DNA from: Cyanobacteria bacterium OH_CDB_20
Lineage (GTDB): Bacteria > Cyanobacteriota > Vampirovibrionia > Gastranaerophilales > Gastranaerophilaceae
Length of the DNA stretch: 64,000 nt
Direction: 5' to 3'
Assembly (NCBI GenBank): GCA_023415935.1
Contig: JAEZIX010000062.1
Coordinates: 1-64,000 of the forward strand
Each line of letters begins with the position of its first letter. The first letter of the stretch is position 1. The notes beneath the pieces were generated by a model, which made no database searches, had not been told where the DNA came from, and saw only the letters and a program-made list of their open reading frames with translations. A program made the position numbers and the translations under genes. Shown here one piece after another: positions 46,177 through 54,628 of the stretch.

Positions 46177-46524
46177 TTAGCTACCTACTGTTATTACCTT
46201 TTTCATTTCATTAATTAAAGCTGTTAATCTTCTTGTTGCCACCGTATAAATGATTGAATTTTTTTGCATTTGAGCAAGTTCTGATGCAACATTTATTGGA
46301 CCTTGCTCACACTCTTGAATAACTGCAGAAGGTCCCAATTTTGATGATAATTTTGTCTCAAGAGGGCTGTTAATTGAACCCAAATACTGACTGAAATTAA
46401 CATCTTTTCTTACATATCCAGGAGTATCGACATTTGTAATATTAGAACCGATAGCTCTTTGTTTTTGAGCTACCAAGTCTAAAACTAAATTTACTTTTCC
46501 AAAAGAATCATTCGGAGTATACAT
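46177..46524 (-). CDS. flgB: Flagellar rod protein FlgB
   Basis: FlgB is a proximal rod subunit. The motif AIGSNITNVDTPGYVRKDVNF is the family signature near residue 25 and the C-terminal helix (IIYTVATRRLTALINEMKKV) completes the coiled pair. At 115 residues it is somewhat shorter than usual (about 130). I chose the ATG at 46524, behind AAAGGG, rather than the GTG before it. It heads the conserved flgB-flgC block. Confidence 0.92.
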   Translation of the reverse strand: MYTPNDSFGKVNLVLDLVAQKQRAIGSNITNVDTPGYVRKDVNFSQYLGSINSPLETKLSSKLGPSAVIQECEQGPINVASELAQMQKNSIIYTVATRRLTALINEMKKVITVGS

Positions 46525-46545
46525 CACTTCAACCCTTTATTTATT

Positions 46546-47262
46546 TTATTGATTTAAATTTATTGACTTATTATACATGTCATCAATGGCTTTCATCAGT
46601 TTGAAACTTGCAAGCATTGAAGCATTCAGCCTCATTACTTCGTTAACCTGGTCATACATATTTACATTTGAATATTCAAGATACCCCTGTTTAACTTTTT
46701 TGTGGTCTTTAATTAAAATAGGTTCTCCAGATTCAGCAGTAACAAGATATTTGTTGTTGTCAGAAGATTTTAGACCTTCTGGATTTTGGAAATTAACAAT
46801 TGGTATTGTACCTACAACTTCTTCTTTTCCAGTAGAAGCATCTTTTATTACAGCAACATCACCGTTTGGCTTTATGTTTAAATAATCGTAATTTGCAGGA
46901 AGTTTTATACCGTCACCCACAAGGCACTCGTCGTTAGTGACAATATATCCGTTAGCATCTACTTTAAAGCTGCCTTCTCTTGTATAAGTTACATCTCCTG
47001 TTTTAGAAGTAACAGGAATAAACCCGATACCATCAAGAGCAATATCTAAAGATTTATCAGTTCTTCTTGCAGAGCCAACTTGATAATCTTTTCTTAACAC
47101 GCCATTTAGATATCCGTTTTCATCTAAAATTTGCTCAAAACGAACAGCTTTATAACCTGTGGTGTTATAATTTGCAACATTTGAAGTAACATAACCCAAT
47201 TTTTCAAACTGGGTGTTTGCATTTATTATATTTCTTCTAATTAAACCTTGAAATGATGACAT
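46546..47262 (-). CDS. Flagellar rod protein, FlgG/FlgF-like
   Basis: A 238-residue basal-body rod protein. The N-terminal motif NVANYNTTGYKAVRFEQIL, the domain SLDIALDGIGFIPV with TYTREGSFKVDANGYIVT, and the C-terminal coiled coil with KQGYLEYSNVNMYDQVNEVM are family marks. It could be FlgG (distal rod) or FlgF; the length is nearer FlgF, while the C-terminal motif fits FlgG. GAGGTAGATA precedes the ATG. It follows the next rod gene and precedes flgB. Confidence 0.88.
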   Translation of the reverse strand: MSSFQGLIRRNIINANTQFEKLGYVTSNVANYNTTGYKAVRFEQILDENGYLNGVLRKDYQVGSARRTDKSLDIALDGIGFIPVTSKTGDVTYTREGSFKVDANGYIVTNDECLVGDGIKLPANYDYLNIKPNGDVAVIKDASTGKEEVVGTIPIVNFQNPEGLKSSDNNKYLVTAESGEPILIKDHKKVKQGYLEYSNVNMYDQVNEVMRLNASMLASFKLMKAIDDMYNKSINLNQ

Positions 47263-47277
47263 TATCTACCTCATTTA

Positions 47278-47970
47278 TTAACTGCTAAGTTTTGAAATTG
47301 TTGTTGAAAGTAATGAAGACTGCATTTGGAAGAGAACTCTGTTTGCCTCAAAATTTCTTTTAACAGGTATTGCCTGTAAAAATTCTTGCTCAATTGAAAC
47401 ATTTGAAAATTCATTGAACCCTTGTCTTATGTTAGGGGCAAGAACTGCAACCCCTTCGTTTGTAACAACAGAAATAGTTGAAACATAATCAAGTTTTCTT
47501 GTTTTAGCATTAAAGACCCTTACATTTCCATCTAAATCAATTTTTATATCGTCGAGTTTTTCCGGCACAATTGGAAGTTTTATAGGCGTACCGTCATTTG
47601 CCAATACTTTTTCATTTTCAAGACTAAGGAGATTGCCTTGTTTATCAAGTTTAAATCTTCCATCACGTGAAAGTTTTATACCGCCTTTTCCTGCAACCTG
47701 AAAATAGCCTTTATTTGCAATTGCTAAATCTAATGGATTTTCAGTCATCAAAAGTCTTCCTACTGAATCATCAACAGCTGAAGAAAGCCCATGAACTCCT
47801 ATATACTCAGAAAAAGAAGATACGACAGGATCTTTTCTTTGGTAACCAACCTTATCAAACCCATTAACATTTTCACTTGCGATAGCCATGAGTTCAGTCT
47901 GAAGATGCATGGCTCTAAGGTTACAAGTCATACCATTATCAATGTAATTTAAACCGCCCTTTAAAAGCAT
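47278..47970 (-). CDS. Flagellar rod protein, FlgF/FlgG-like
   Basis: The first gene of the flagellar operon on the minus strand. The 230-residue product has the rod layout: N-terminal helix with IASENVNGFDKVGYQRKDPV, the beta domain (PLDLAIANKGYFQV, LSRDGRFKLDKQGNLLS) and the C-terminal FNEFSNVSIEQEFLQAI helix. The central consensus N-x-x-T-xG is NGFDKVG here, so it is more divergent than its neighbour. AAGGG selects the ATG at 47970 over the one at 47985. It may be FlgF with the neighbour as FlgG. Confidence 0.87.
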   Translation of the reverse strand: MLLKGGLNYIDNGMTCNLRAMHLQTELMAIASENVNGFDKVGYQRKDPVVSSFSEYIGVHGLSSAVDDSVGRLLMTENPLDLAIANKGYFQVAGKGGIKLSRDGRFKLDKQGNLLSLENEKVLANDGTPIKLPIVPEKLDDIKIDLDGNVRVFNAKTRKLDYVSTISVVTNEGVAVLAPNIRQGFNEFSNVSIEQEFLQAIPVKRNFEANRVLFQMQSSLLSTTISKLSS

Positions 47971-48149
47971 ACAGTTACCCTTCATACTAATACATGTTTC
48001 TTTATAATGATATAAAATTAGAAGTCAAAATAAATCCTCTAATAGTTATAACTCAATTCTTTTTATTGTAATGATTTCAACTAAATAGTGTATATTTAAG
48101 ATAAAAATTTTTATTGTATGCTAAAATGAAAATGAGGAGCAACTTTTGT

Positions 48150-48629
48150 ATGAGAATGAGATGGTATGATAGGGATCAAACAGTAAGTCTTGCCATGAGT
48201 ATTATTAAAAACTCAAATGAAAAGGCACAACTGAGAGTCGCTAAATTAATAGTAAGAAAACTGAATGAATTTGGAGTAACAAAAAACTACACAATTTTCC
48301 AAAGATTCGAAGGTTTTATAAAAAGATGGTATGACGAAAATGACGAGCTTTTTGAATCATTTGAAGCACTAAAAGCAGCTCCGAGAAAAATACAAAAAGA
48401 AATAGCTCTTGAAATCATTAATTTCTTACATGAACTTGAAGCTCAAGAAGCAAAACAATTAAAAGATTCAATTTCAATTGATGAAATTTCAACAACACCT
48501 GTAAAAGAAGAAATCACTACAACTGAAACTAGTAACACACCTGTCATAGTAAGTAATACAACTCTTTTAATTAATAGTGATGATGATATGGAAGAGAATA
48601 TAGAAAAAGATGCAGAAAACGCTACATAA
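48150..48629 (+). CDS. Unrecognised protein overlapping the SpoIID-like gene
   Basis: I do not recognise this protein of about 160 residues. GAGGAG at 48134 points to the ATG at 48150 (MRMRWYDRDQT) rather than the earlier in-frame ATG at 48114. The first 110 residues are helical with a basic N-terminal half and an acidic end; the tail is Thr/Ser/Glu-rich and disordered. No membrane segment or signal is seen. Its end overlaps the next gene by 20 bases, indicating co-translation. It is divergent from the flagellar operon, with 128-180 bases of AT-rich DNA for promoters. Confidence 0.7.
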   Translation: MRMRWYDRDQTVSLAMSIIKNSNEKAQLRVAKLIVRKLNEFGVTKNYTIFQRFEGFIKRWYDENDELFESFEALKAAPRKIQKEIALEIINFLHELEAQEAKQLKDSISIDEISTTPVKEEITTTETSNTPVIVSNTTLLINSDDDMEENIEKDAENAT

Positions 48630-49497
48630 TATTGTATTTTTACTACTATTGCTGACCTTTTCAATATTAACGCAGTCAAGAGCCGAAGCGCTAAAAGTCG
48701 GACTTGTTGAGGGGGCTTCTCAAACTTATATTGCTTCATCAACTGATGCAATAATCACAAACGCCCATACAAATAAAATAATTTGTAGACTTGACGGTAT
48801 GAAATTCTACACATTAAAAGCACATCCTAATACAATTGGAATAGTGATAAGTGGAAAAGAATATGACCTTGGCACAAACACATTGTCTGTAAAGTCAGAG
48901 AATGGATTTTTATCTACAAAAAAAAGGTGGTATAGAGGCGATTTTCTAATAAAAAATCAATCAAACACAATAACGATTATTAATAATGTGCAGTTAGAAG
49001 ATTATTTAATGGGAGTTGTTCCTTCTGAAATGCCTTCAAAGTGGAATGAAGAAGCCCTAAAAGCACAAGCAATTGCAGCAAGAAGCTACGCAATCGCAAA
49101 TATGGGAAAACACGCAAGTAAAGGCTACGACCTAAAAGATAATACCGAGGATCAAGTTTATGGTGGCGCAACATCAGAAACAGCCAAAACTAATAAAGTG
49201 GTAATGGATACTCAAGGTATTGTAGTAACATACGACCATAAAATCATCCCTGCTTACTATCACGCAAGCGCAGGGGGGGTAACTAACAATTCCGGTGGTT
49301 TGTGGTATAAAGATCTGCCTTACCTTAAATCAGTGCCTGCATTTGACGATGGGATAAAAAGAATGGGACATGGGGTCGGAATGAGTCAATACGGTGCAAA
49401 TAATTTAGCTTCCCAAGGTTACAACGCATATCAAATCTTAAGTTATTTTTACAATAATATTAAATTCGGAAAACTTAGTCTTGACTGGAGCTTATAA
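48610..49497 (+). CDS. SpoIID/LytB-domain peptidoglycan protein
   Basis: A signal peptide (NIVFLLLLLTFSILTQSRA) leads into a SpoIID-type domain: QLEDYLMGVVPSEMPSKWNE with the glutamate used by SpoIID lytic transglycosylases, ALKAQAIAARSYAIANMG, and the C-terminal RMGHGVGMSQYGAN with the region YHASAGGVTNNS. Length 295 is normal. It should act in the envelope on peptidoglycan glycan strands lacking stem peptides (as SpoIID does). No sporulation genes are present; the protein is common in non-spore-formers, including Cyanobacteria. Confidence 0.9.
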   Translation: MQKTLHNIVFLLLLLTFSILTQSRAEALKVGLVEGASQTYIASSTDAIITNAHTNKIICRLDGMKFYTLKAHPNTIGIVISGKEYDLGTNTLSVKSENGFLSTKKRWYRGDFLIKNQSNTITIINNVQLEDYLMGVVPSEMPSKWNEEALKAQAIAARSYAIANMGKHASKGYDLKDNTEDQVYGGATSETAKTNKVVMDTQGIVVTYDHKIIPAYYHASAGGVTNNSGGLWYKDLPYLKSVPAFDDGIKRMGHGVGMSQYGANNLASQGYNAYQILSYFYNNIKFGKLSLDWSL

Positions 49498-49600
49498 AAA
49501 TAATCCTTTGTTTTCAATGCTTCCAGACATTTTATTTTTAAAAACTAAGTATGCGTTTTAGCAATAATAACAATTTTAATAAGAAATTGTAACAAAATGC

Positions 49601-49628
49601 TTGCTAAAACTAGAAAAATAGGTATAAT
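49601..49628 (+). promoter_or_regulatory. Promoter of the HU gene
   Basis: TTGCTA (49601-49606) and TATAAT (49623-49628) are separated by 16 bases and lie 28 bases before the HU ATG, a good sigma-70-type promoter. Confidence 0.65.
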
Positions 49629-49656
49629 AGCTCATGTAAACAAAAGGGAGGTTCTT

Positions 49657-49929
49657 ATGAACAAAGAAGAATTAGTAAAAGAAGTTGCTAAAAAAGCTAA
49701 AGTTTCACAAAAAGCTGCTGCTGATGTAATCGGTGCTACTATCGATACAGTACAAAAAACAGTTTCTAAAGGCAAAAAAGTTACTTTAGTTGGCTTTGGT
49801 ACTTTCGAAGCAAGAAAAAGAGCTGCTAGAACTGGCCGCAATCCACAAACTGGCGCAACAATTAAAATTGCTGCAAAAACAGTTCCTGCATTCTCTGCTG
49901 GTAAAAAATTCAAAGAAATCGTTAAATAG
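49657..49929 (+). CDS. HU family DNA-binding protein
   Basis: A 90-residue histone-like protein, MNKEELVKEVAKKAKVSQ, with the DNA-binding arm GTFEARKRAARTGRNPQTG and the closing VPAFSAGKKFKEIV. HU dimers bend and compact DNA without strict sequence preference. The start is fixed by AAAGGGAGG, 6 bases before the ATG at 49657; the longer reading from 49597 would run through the promoter. It is a single-gene unit with its own promoter and terminator, as expected for an abundant nucleoid protein. Confidence 0.95.
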   Translation: MNKEELVKEVAKKAKVSQKAAADVIGATIDTVQKTVSKGKKVTLVGFGTFEARKRAARTGRNPQTGATIKIAAKTVPAFSAGKKFKEIVK

Positions 49930-49954
49930 TTTTCTATTTAACTTTTTTTGTTTT

Positions 49955-49989
49955 AAGCCCCTTAGACCTATTGTTTAAAGGGCTTTTTT
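49955..49989 (+). terminator. Intrinsic terminator after HU
   Basis: AAGCCC (49955-49960) pairs with GGGCTT (49980-49985), followed by a T run. Some inner pairing (CTTA with TTAA) is possible. Confidence 0.7.
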
Positions 49990-49998
49990 ATTGCAAAT

Positions 49999-50031
49999 AA
50001 AATAGCTCTTCAGGAATTGAAGAGCTATTTT
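49999..50031. terminator. Terminator of the AAA ATPase gene
   Basis: AAAATAGCTCTTC pairs with GAAGAGCTATTTT around a 7-base loop. It lies 8 bases after the stop of the minus-strand AAA ATPase gene and could also back up the HU terminator. Confidence 0.8.
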
Positions 50032-50038
50032 CCTTTTA

Positions 50039-51634
50039 TTATGCAGCCAATTTTTCATCTTGATAAGAAGGCGCGCTGAAACCTATCGGATTCTTTTTAG
50101 GTGCTTGATTTTTCTTTTGGAACAGTTTTAATGCTGCTTCAAAATCTTCATTTGTCAATTTCATACTCACAAGATCTTTAACATCAAAAGTACCTGTATC
50201 CATTTTTTCATAATATCCTAATCTTTGATAAGCATTTGATTTTGCTTCATTAACGATAAATGCAATATCAGCACCTGTTACTTTTGCATCATAAAGTTTT
50301 TTCGCAAAATCATTTTTAGCAAAACTTTCATCAACTTTTTTGTTACTTAAGTTCAGGTCTAATATTTTGACACATCCTGCATAATCAGGTTTATCAACTT
50401 TTATGTGGTGTCCAAACCTACCTGATCTTGTAATAGCGCTATCTAAGAGTTCCGTTCTATTTGTTGCGGCAACTACATAAACTTGAGTATTGTTCTTTTC
50501 TAAATCGCTCATTATTGTAAGAAGTTGGTTAACGACTTTATCATCATATCTTGAGATATCAGAGCCGCCTCTTTGCATTGCAACAGCGTCAAATTCGTCA
50601 ATAAATATTATGCAAGGTTGATGTTTTTCAGCTTCAGCGAACAATTTTCTCCAATTTTCTTCTGTTTCTCCAACCCATTTTGAGCCTAATTCTAAGCCGT
50701 TTAGCTTGATGAAATATGCATCTGACTCATTTGCTAAAGCCTGAGCCATAAGTGTTTTACCTGTACCTGGTTCACCTTCTAGAAGGACTCCATGGCTATG
50801 ATTATCATCATCAGCAATTTCAGGATATTTTATTGGAAAAACAACTGCTTTCTTTAGCTGAGCAATAGCTTCATCCTGACCACCTACATCACTAAAAGTA
50901 ATCTTCTTAGGTTTTTTAACCTGTTTTTCGAGATTACTAATTAATCTGGATAAATGCTTAGAGTTTAACTTGGTAATTGCACCTTGGTCTAAACCTGAAA
51001 GATTGTATACTTTTATACTGCTTTTATCAAGATTTTTTGCGTCAGATGATTCAAATTCCTTCAGATTAAAACTAAAATCTCCGACTGATATTGTTGAATT
51101 TGCAGGTATGAAAGAACTTTGACCTTTTTCAAGTTGTCCTTCTACTTCTTTTCCTTGTGAAACAAATTTTACCTTAAGCGGCTCTTTATTTAGTGATAAT
51201 GCGTGCGGAAAACCGTTTTCATTCAGAAAAAAAGCAACTGAACCTTTAATTGAAGGTTCTTTTATAAAGAAAACTTTTTTTATAACTGTATTAATCGAAT
51301 CAACAGATTCTTCAAGAAGAGCTTCAGACTCATTGATACTACTCCCCACCAGAACTACATCATTTTGCCCGATTGTTTGAATTGCAGTTGATAAACCAGA
51401 TTCAAAAGGTGTTTTTGATGTTTTATCAACAGATGGCGGCAATGTTTCTTCACCAAAAGAAATCATTTTTGGTTTATTGACTAACAAACGACCATAATTG
51501 CTGTCTATTAAGCCAATTGAAGGCTTTTCAGCATTATAATCTTTTTTCTCAAACTCATTTTTGGCAGCTGAATAACTGCCAGGGAAGGCTGCTTTGTAAG
51601 CCAAGCCAACCCCATTGTTGAAAGAAACTTTCAC
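50039..51634 (-). CDS. AAA+ ATPase with unrecognised N-terminal half
   Basis: The C-terminal half is a classic AAA domain: Walker A GEPGTGKT near 290, Walker B CIIFIDEFDAVA near 346, sensor 1 VVAATNRTELLD and arginine fingers in TRSGRFGHHI, so ATP hydrolysis and hexamer formation are likely. Walker B ends DEFD rather than the common DEID. The N-terminal 240 residues (starting MKVSFNNGVG, with MISFGEE near 58) match no domain I know and should decide the substrate. No zinc protease motif follows, so it is not FtsH. The start is GTG 51634 after AAGGAGG. Confidence 0.85.
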   Translation of the reverse strand: MKVSFNNGVGLAYKAAFPGSYSAAKNEFEKKDYNAEKPSIGLIDSNYGRLLVNKPKMISFGEETLPPSVDKTSKTPFESGLSTAIQTIGQNDVVLVGSSINESEALLEESVDSINTVIKKVFFIKEPSIKGSVAFFLNENGFPHALSLNKEPLKVKFVSQGKEVEGQLEKGQSSFIPANSTISVGDFSFNLKEFESSDAKNLDKSSIKVYNLSGLDQGAITKLNSKHLSRLISNLEKQVKKPKKITFSDVGGQDEAIAQLKKAVVFPIKYPEIADDDNHSHGVLLEGEPGTGKTLMAQALANESDAYFIKLNGLELGSKWVGETEENWRKLFAEAEKHQPCIIFIDEFDAVAMQRGGSDISRYDDKVVNQLLTIMSDLEKNNTQVYVVAATNRTELLDSAITRSGRFGHHIKVDKPDYAGCVKILDLNLSNKKVDESFAKNDFAKKLYDAKVTGADIAFIVNEAKSNAYQRLGYYEKMDTGTFDVKDLVSMKLTNEDFEAALKLFQKKNQAPKKNPIGFSAPSYQDEKLAA

Positions 51635-51651
51635 TTGGGATACCTCCTTAT

Positions 51652-51677
51652 ACTCTCGAAAAATACTTTAAGAGAGT
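51652..51677 (-). other. Small hairpin before the AAA ATPase ribosome binding site
   Basis: ACTCTC (51652-51657) pairs with GAGAGT (51672-51677) in the leader of the ATPase gene. The stem is only 6 bp with a 14-base loop, so regulation is uncertain. Confidence 0.25.
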
Positions 51678-51747
51678 GCTACTAATATACGCTTGGTAAA
51701 ATATTTATTCTAAATAATAGAGATATGGCACATTCGACACTCGCGTC

Positions 51748-51773
51748 GAAAAATCGAATTTTGAAAAATCGAA
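51748..51773. repeat. Short direct repeat in the ATPase upstream region
   Basis: GAAAAATCGAA occurs at 51748-51758 and again at 51763-51773, a 15-base spacing. Just before it lies the small palindrome-like TCGACACTCGCGTCGA. The gap 51635-51978 otherwise holds AT-rich DNA without a gene. The repeats could be a regulator site for the ATPase gene. Confidence 0.35.
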
Positions 51774-51978
51774 ATACAAATTTTAAAAACACTAAACAAA
51801 AAATTCATAAATGCCCCTGCGCTAGTTTTGTATTAACTTAACTAAAAAATGGTATTTTCTAATTCTAGCAATTTTTACCCGTTTGTCAATAAGTGTACTT
51901 TGGATACTTAATATTTGTTAATAAAATTAGTAGGAGTATCTATTACAAGATAACCCGAAAACAAGTCCCTAGAGTATA

Positions 51979-52260
51979 TTATGGGCATAAAGATTCCCAA
52001 TCAATATCATCTTCATCTTCATCGCCAGGCTCTTTTATCACACAGTCAGGGTCTGATAGCATTACTTGAAGAGTCCACTTTAGCTGTGTCTTGTAATTAG
52101 CTCTTGCAAGTTCCTGAGTTTTTGCGCAATATGCAAAAGATGGAATCTCCGCAATTTCAATATAGTGATATGTATTGCCGTTAAAATCCAAATCTGTGCC
52201 CTCTACGAGGGTCCAGTCAAGGTTCATATAATAATCAATGTCTTTTTCTTCGTTACTCAT
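51979..52260 (-). CDS. HicB-like orphan antitoxin-fold protein
   Basis: A protein of about 93 residues starting MSNEEKDIDYYMNLDWTLVE. The beta-rich part with YYMNLDWTLVEG, YIEIAEIPSFAYCAKTQELA and a helix (TQLKWTLQVMLS) follows the HicB partial RNase H-like fold seen in HicAB toxin-antitoxin systems and in stand-alone proteins. No HicA toxin (a small dsRNA-binding-type protein) is adjacent. The tail is acidic (DEDEDD). The ATG at 52260 overlaps the stop of the GerMN gene by 8 bases, so it is translationally coupled. Probably a domesticated orphan. Confidence 0.7.
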   Translation of the reverse strand: MSNEEKDIDYYMNLDWTLVEGTDLDFNGNTYHYIEIAEIPSFAYCAKTQELARANYKTQLKWTLQVMLSDPDCVIKEPGDEDEDDIDWESLCP

Positions 52261-52879
52261 CCAGTGACTTCTCACTCAAAGGCTGCGAAACCATAATACC
52301 TTCGCCACCTAATACATCTACTTGCTTGCCATCAAGGTACAGATAAATATTTTTATTTGGCGCATTTAAAAGCGCTGTCTTTATAAGTTGACGCATTCTT
52401 GAATAAATACTGTCTGTTCCACCGCCGTATTGAAATTCTGAACTTAAGTCAATAATAACAGTATTTCCTTTTTGTTTTATGCTAATAAGTCTTGTGCCTT
52501 TAGGAATTTCATTGTATGTACCTTTTGTTTTTTCTGAATAAGAAGGTCCTTTTAAAAGTTCTGTTATTGCATAATCAAGTTTATTTTCTCCTTCAGGGAC
52601 AGCTCTTTCAACCTTTTTAAAAACAGAACCTCTATCTTTATCTAATGAAAGAAAATAAACGTAGGTTTTTTCATGTTTATCTTGAACTTCTGCAGGTTTT
52701 TCAGCATTTTCTTCAACTTCTGGAGGAATGTTAGCCTCTTTTTCTTCGACAATTGCAGGTTTTTTGTTGAAAAAGTCTTGAACAAATTTAAACTGCTCAT
52801 CTCCAAAGAATTTTTCTTTCACAAAGAAAAAAGATAAGACAAGTAATATTCCAACTACAATTTTAGAAAACCAACTCAT
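52253..52879 (-). CDS. GerMN-domain membrane-anchored protein
   Basis: An N-terminal membrane helix (IVVGILLVLSFFFVKEKFF) is followed by a Glu/Pro/Lys-rich linker and a GerMN domain from about 75: YVYFLSLDKDRG, LDYAITELLKGPS, VIIDLSSEF and a closing region with YLYLDGKQVD. GerMN domains occur in sporulation protein GerM and in many envelope proteins thought to bind peptidoglycan. It lies 17 bases after the DUF2993 gene and is coupled to the HicB-like gene. Confidence 0.88.
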   Translation of the reverse strand: MSWFSKIVVGILLVLSFFFVKEKFFGDEQFKFVQDFFNKKPAIVEEKEANIPPEVEENAEKPAEVQDKHEKTYVYFLSLDKDRGSVFKKVERAVPEGENKLDYAITELLKGPSYSEKTKGTYNEIPKGTRLISIKQKGNTVIIDLSSEFQYGGGTDSIYSRMRQLIKTALLNAPNKNIYLYLDGKQVDVLGGEGIMVSQPLSEKSLDE

Positions 52880-52896
52880 AAACTTTCCTTAATTTA

Positions 52897-53766
52897 TTAC
52901 TTAGTAATAACATAATTCTTAGGAATAATAAATAGCCCGTCAAAGTGAATTTGGTTATTAATAAATTGTACATTTTTTATTTTTGAAATACCTCTTGTAC
53001 TCTTTGAAACAGCAACTTCTGTAGTAAACGGATTCAAATAGTTCACAAGTGACATAATTTTGCTTAAATCTATCTTGTTGTTTGGTGAGCCAACCTGCAC
53101 ATCAGAAAATACAATCTTTGAATTTTCAACTTTCAAAGAAGCTAAAATATCAATAGTTGAGGTATTTGTTGTAAATAAAAACGGAGTTACCACTTTGTAA
53201 GACATTTTAATTTTATTATTTTCGATTTTAGCAGACGGGTCATAAATTTTGAATAATACTTTATTTGCAATTGAAACAGTCATTTTATTCAACATATTAA
53301 GATATTCTTGAGAAACAACCATTGCTTGAAGATCTGAACTGGTAATTTTTCCGCTGTATTTCAAAACAAAATTTTCAGGAAACAATAAGTCATTATCTTT
53401 TATAACAACTCTATTGTAACTGCATAAAGACTCAACTTTAATATCAGAAGCTCTTACACCACTATAATTAATTGATTTAGTATTAGCTGTCATTGACTTA
53501 AACTTGCCGTCCATCAAATTTTTACCGCCAAATGCTTTTATTTCTACATTAAAGTTTGATCCAGTTTCTTTTTTAAGTTCGCTTTGCATTGCAGTTTCAG
53601 CAATTTTTGTAAACAGAAAATTCATACCTGTTATGTTAGAAACGATATGTGCAACACTTCCGCCAACAGGATAAGGCGGTTTAGCGCAATAATATTCGCA
53701 CTCAGAAGCGAAAGACTGCATTTGAACAATGCAAAACATAGCTATTACTGATAATAATTTTTTCAT
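52897..53766 (-). CDS. DUF2993 (LmeA-like) lipid-binding exported protein
   Basis: A signal peptide (KKLLSVIAMFCIVQMQSFA) precedes a 270-residue domain with DGKFKSMTANTKSINYSGV and alternating beta strands, matching the DUF2993/LmeA family common in Cyanobacteria and Actinobacteria. LmeA binds phospholipid in the periplasm; the role here is inferred from the family only. Two cysteines close to the mature N-terminus (CEYYC) could form a disulfide. It overlaps truB by 4 bases (ATGA), tying it to the translation operon. Confidence 0.82.
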   Translation of the reverse strand: MKKLLSVIAMFCIVQMQSFASECEYYCAKPPYPVGGSVAHIVSNITGMNFLFTKIAETAMQSELKKETGSNFNVEIKAFGGKNLMDGKFKSMTANTKSINYSGVRASDIKVESLCSYNRVVIKDNDLLFPENFVLKYSGKITSSDLQAMVVSQEYLNMLNKMTVSIANKVLFKIYDPSAKIENNKIKMSYKVVTPFLFTTNTSTIDILASLKVENSKIVFSDVQVGSPNNKIDLSKIMSLVNYLNPFTTEVAVSKSTRGISKIKNVQFINNQIHFDGLFIIPKNYVITK

Positions 53767-54623
53767 ACAAGTACCTTACTAATCTTAATTATGTTACCTT
53801 CTACTAAACCAATAGCGACCAGAGTATTAATATGTTTTAAAAGCAAAATTCCATCGTTGTAATCGCCGTTATTTAGTAATGAATTGCCGTGTTTCACTTT
53901 TTCAAGCTCATCATCTGTCAGCAATTTTTGATTATATGATAAGACATCAACAGGATTAATCAACCATTTTTTTACATCCTCTGGAGACTCAATGTCGTCA
54001 AGTGATACAGAATTTTCTTTTATAAAGTTGGAAGATAAGACTCTTTCAAGCCCAGTCATAACAGCCCCTGCTACAAGCTTTTGTCCAAGGTCATGGATTA
54101 TTGTCCTTATGTAAGTGCCTTTTGAGCATTTAATATAAAGCGAAGCCATTTGACTCTCATCATCAAAATCAATTAATTTTATTTCCTCAACAAATACTTC
54201 TCGTTTAGGAATATCATCAGGTATAATACCTTCTCTGGCAAGCTCATATAATCTTTTTCCGTTATAGTGAACTGCACTGTATGCCGGTGGAATCTGTTCA
54301 ATTTTACCTAAAAAATCTGTTAACGAGGTTTCGATTTGCTCTCTCGTTACTTTTGAAGTTGAAAAACTTTCAACCTTTCCTTCAATATCATAAGTATCTG
54401 ATATTTTTCCAAACTCAAGTGAAGCAATATAAGCTTTTTCATCAGACAAATACTCGATTAACCTTGTTGCTTTACCAATTGCAATTGGAAGCACACCAGT
54501 TGCAAGGGGGTCTAAAGTACCTGAATGTCCTATCTGTTTAATCTTTATTTTTTTTCTCAAGACAGCAACAACGTCGTGGGAAGTCATTCCCATTGGTTTA
54601 TAAACATTTAAAAACCCAAACAT
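53763..54623 (-). CDS. truB: tRNA pseudouridine-55 synthase
   Basis: TruB makes pseudouridine 55 in the T loop of tRNAs. The catalytic aspartate lies in GHSGTLDPLATGVLPIAIG, and the family motifs KPMGMTSHDVV and SAVHYNGKRLYELAREG are intact, as is KCSKGTYIRTI. Length 286 is normal, including a short C-terminal domain. It lies 5 bases after rbfA, the usual order in infB operons. Confidence 0.96.
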   Translation of the reverse strand: MFGFLNVYKPMGMTSHDVVAVLRKKIKIKQIGHSGTLDPLATGVLPIAIGKATRLIEYLSDEKAYIASLEFGKISDTYDIEGKVESFSTSKVTREQIETSLTDFLGKIEQIPPAYSAVHYNGKRLYELAREGIIPDDIPKREVFVEEIKLIDFDDESQMASLYIKCSKGTYIRTIIHDLGQKLVAGAVMTGLERVLSSNFIKENSVSLDDIESPEDVKKWLINPVDVLSYNQKLLTDDELEKVKHGNSLLNNGDYNDGILLLKHINTLVAIGLVEGNIIKISKVLV

Positions 54624-54628
54624 TTAAA

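Noticed and set aside
37870..47970. The operon as a virulence-type injectisome
   Set aside because: Rod proteins FlgB, FlgC, FlgF/FlgG and FliE identify a flagellar type; no secretin or needle genes are present.
51979..52879. A toxin-antitoxin pair formed by the HicB-like protein and its neighbour
   Set aside because: The neighbour is a membrane-anchored GerMN protein, not a HicA toxin.
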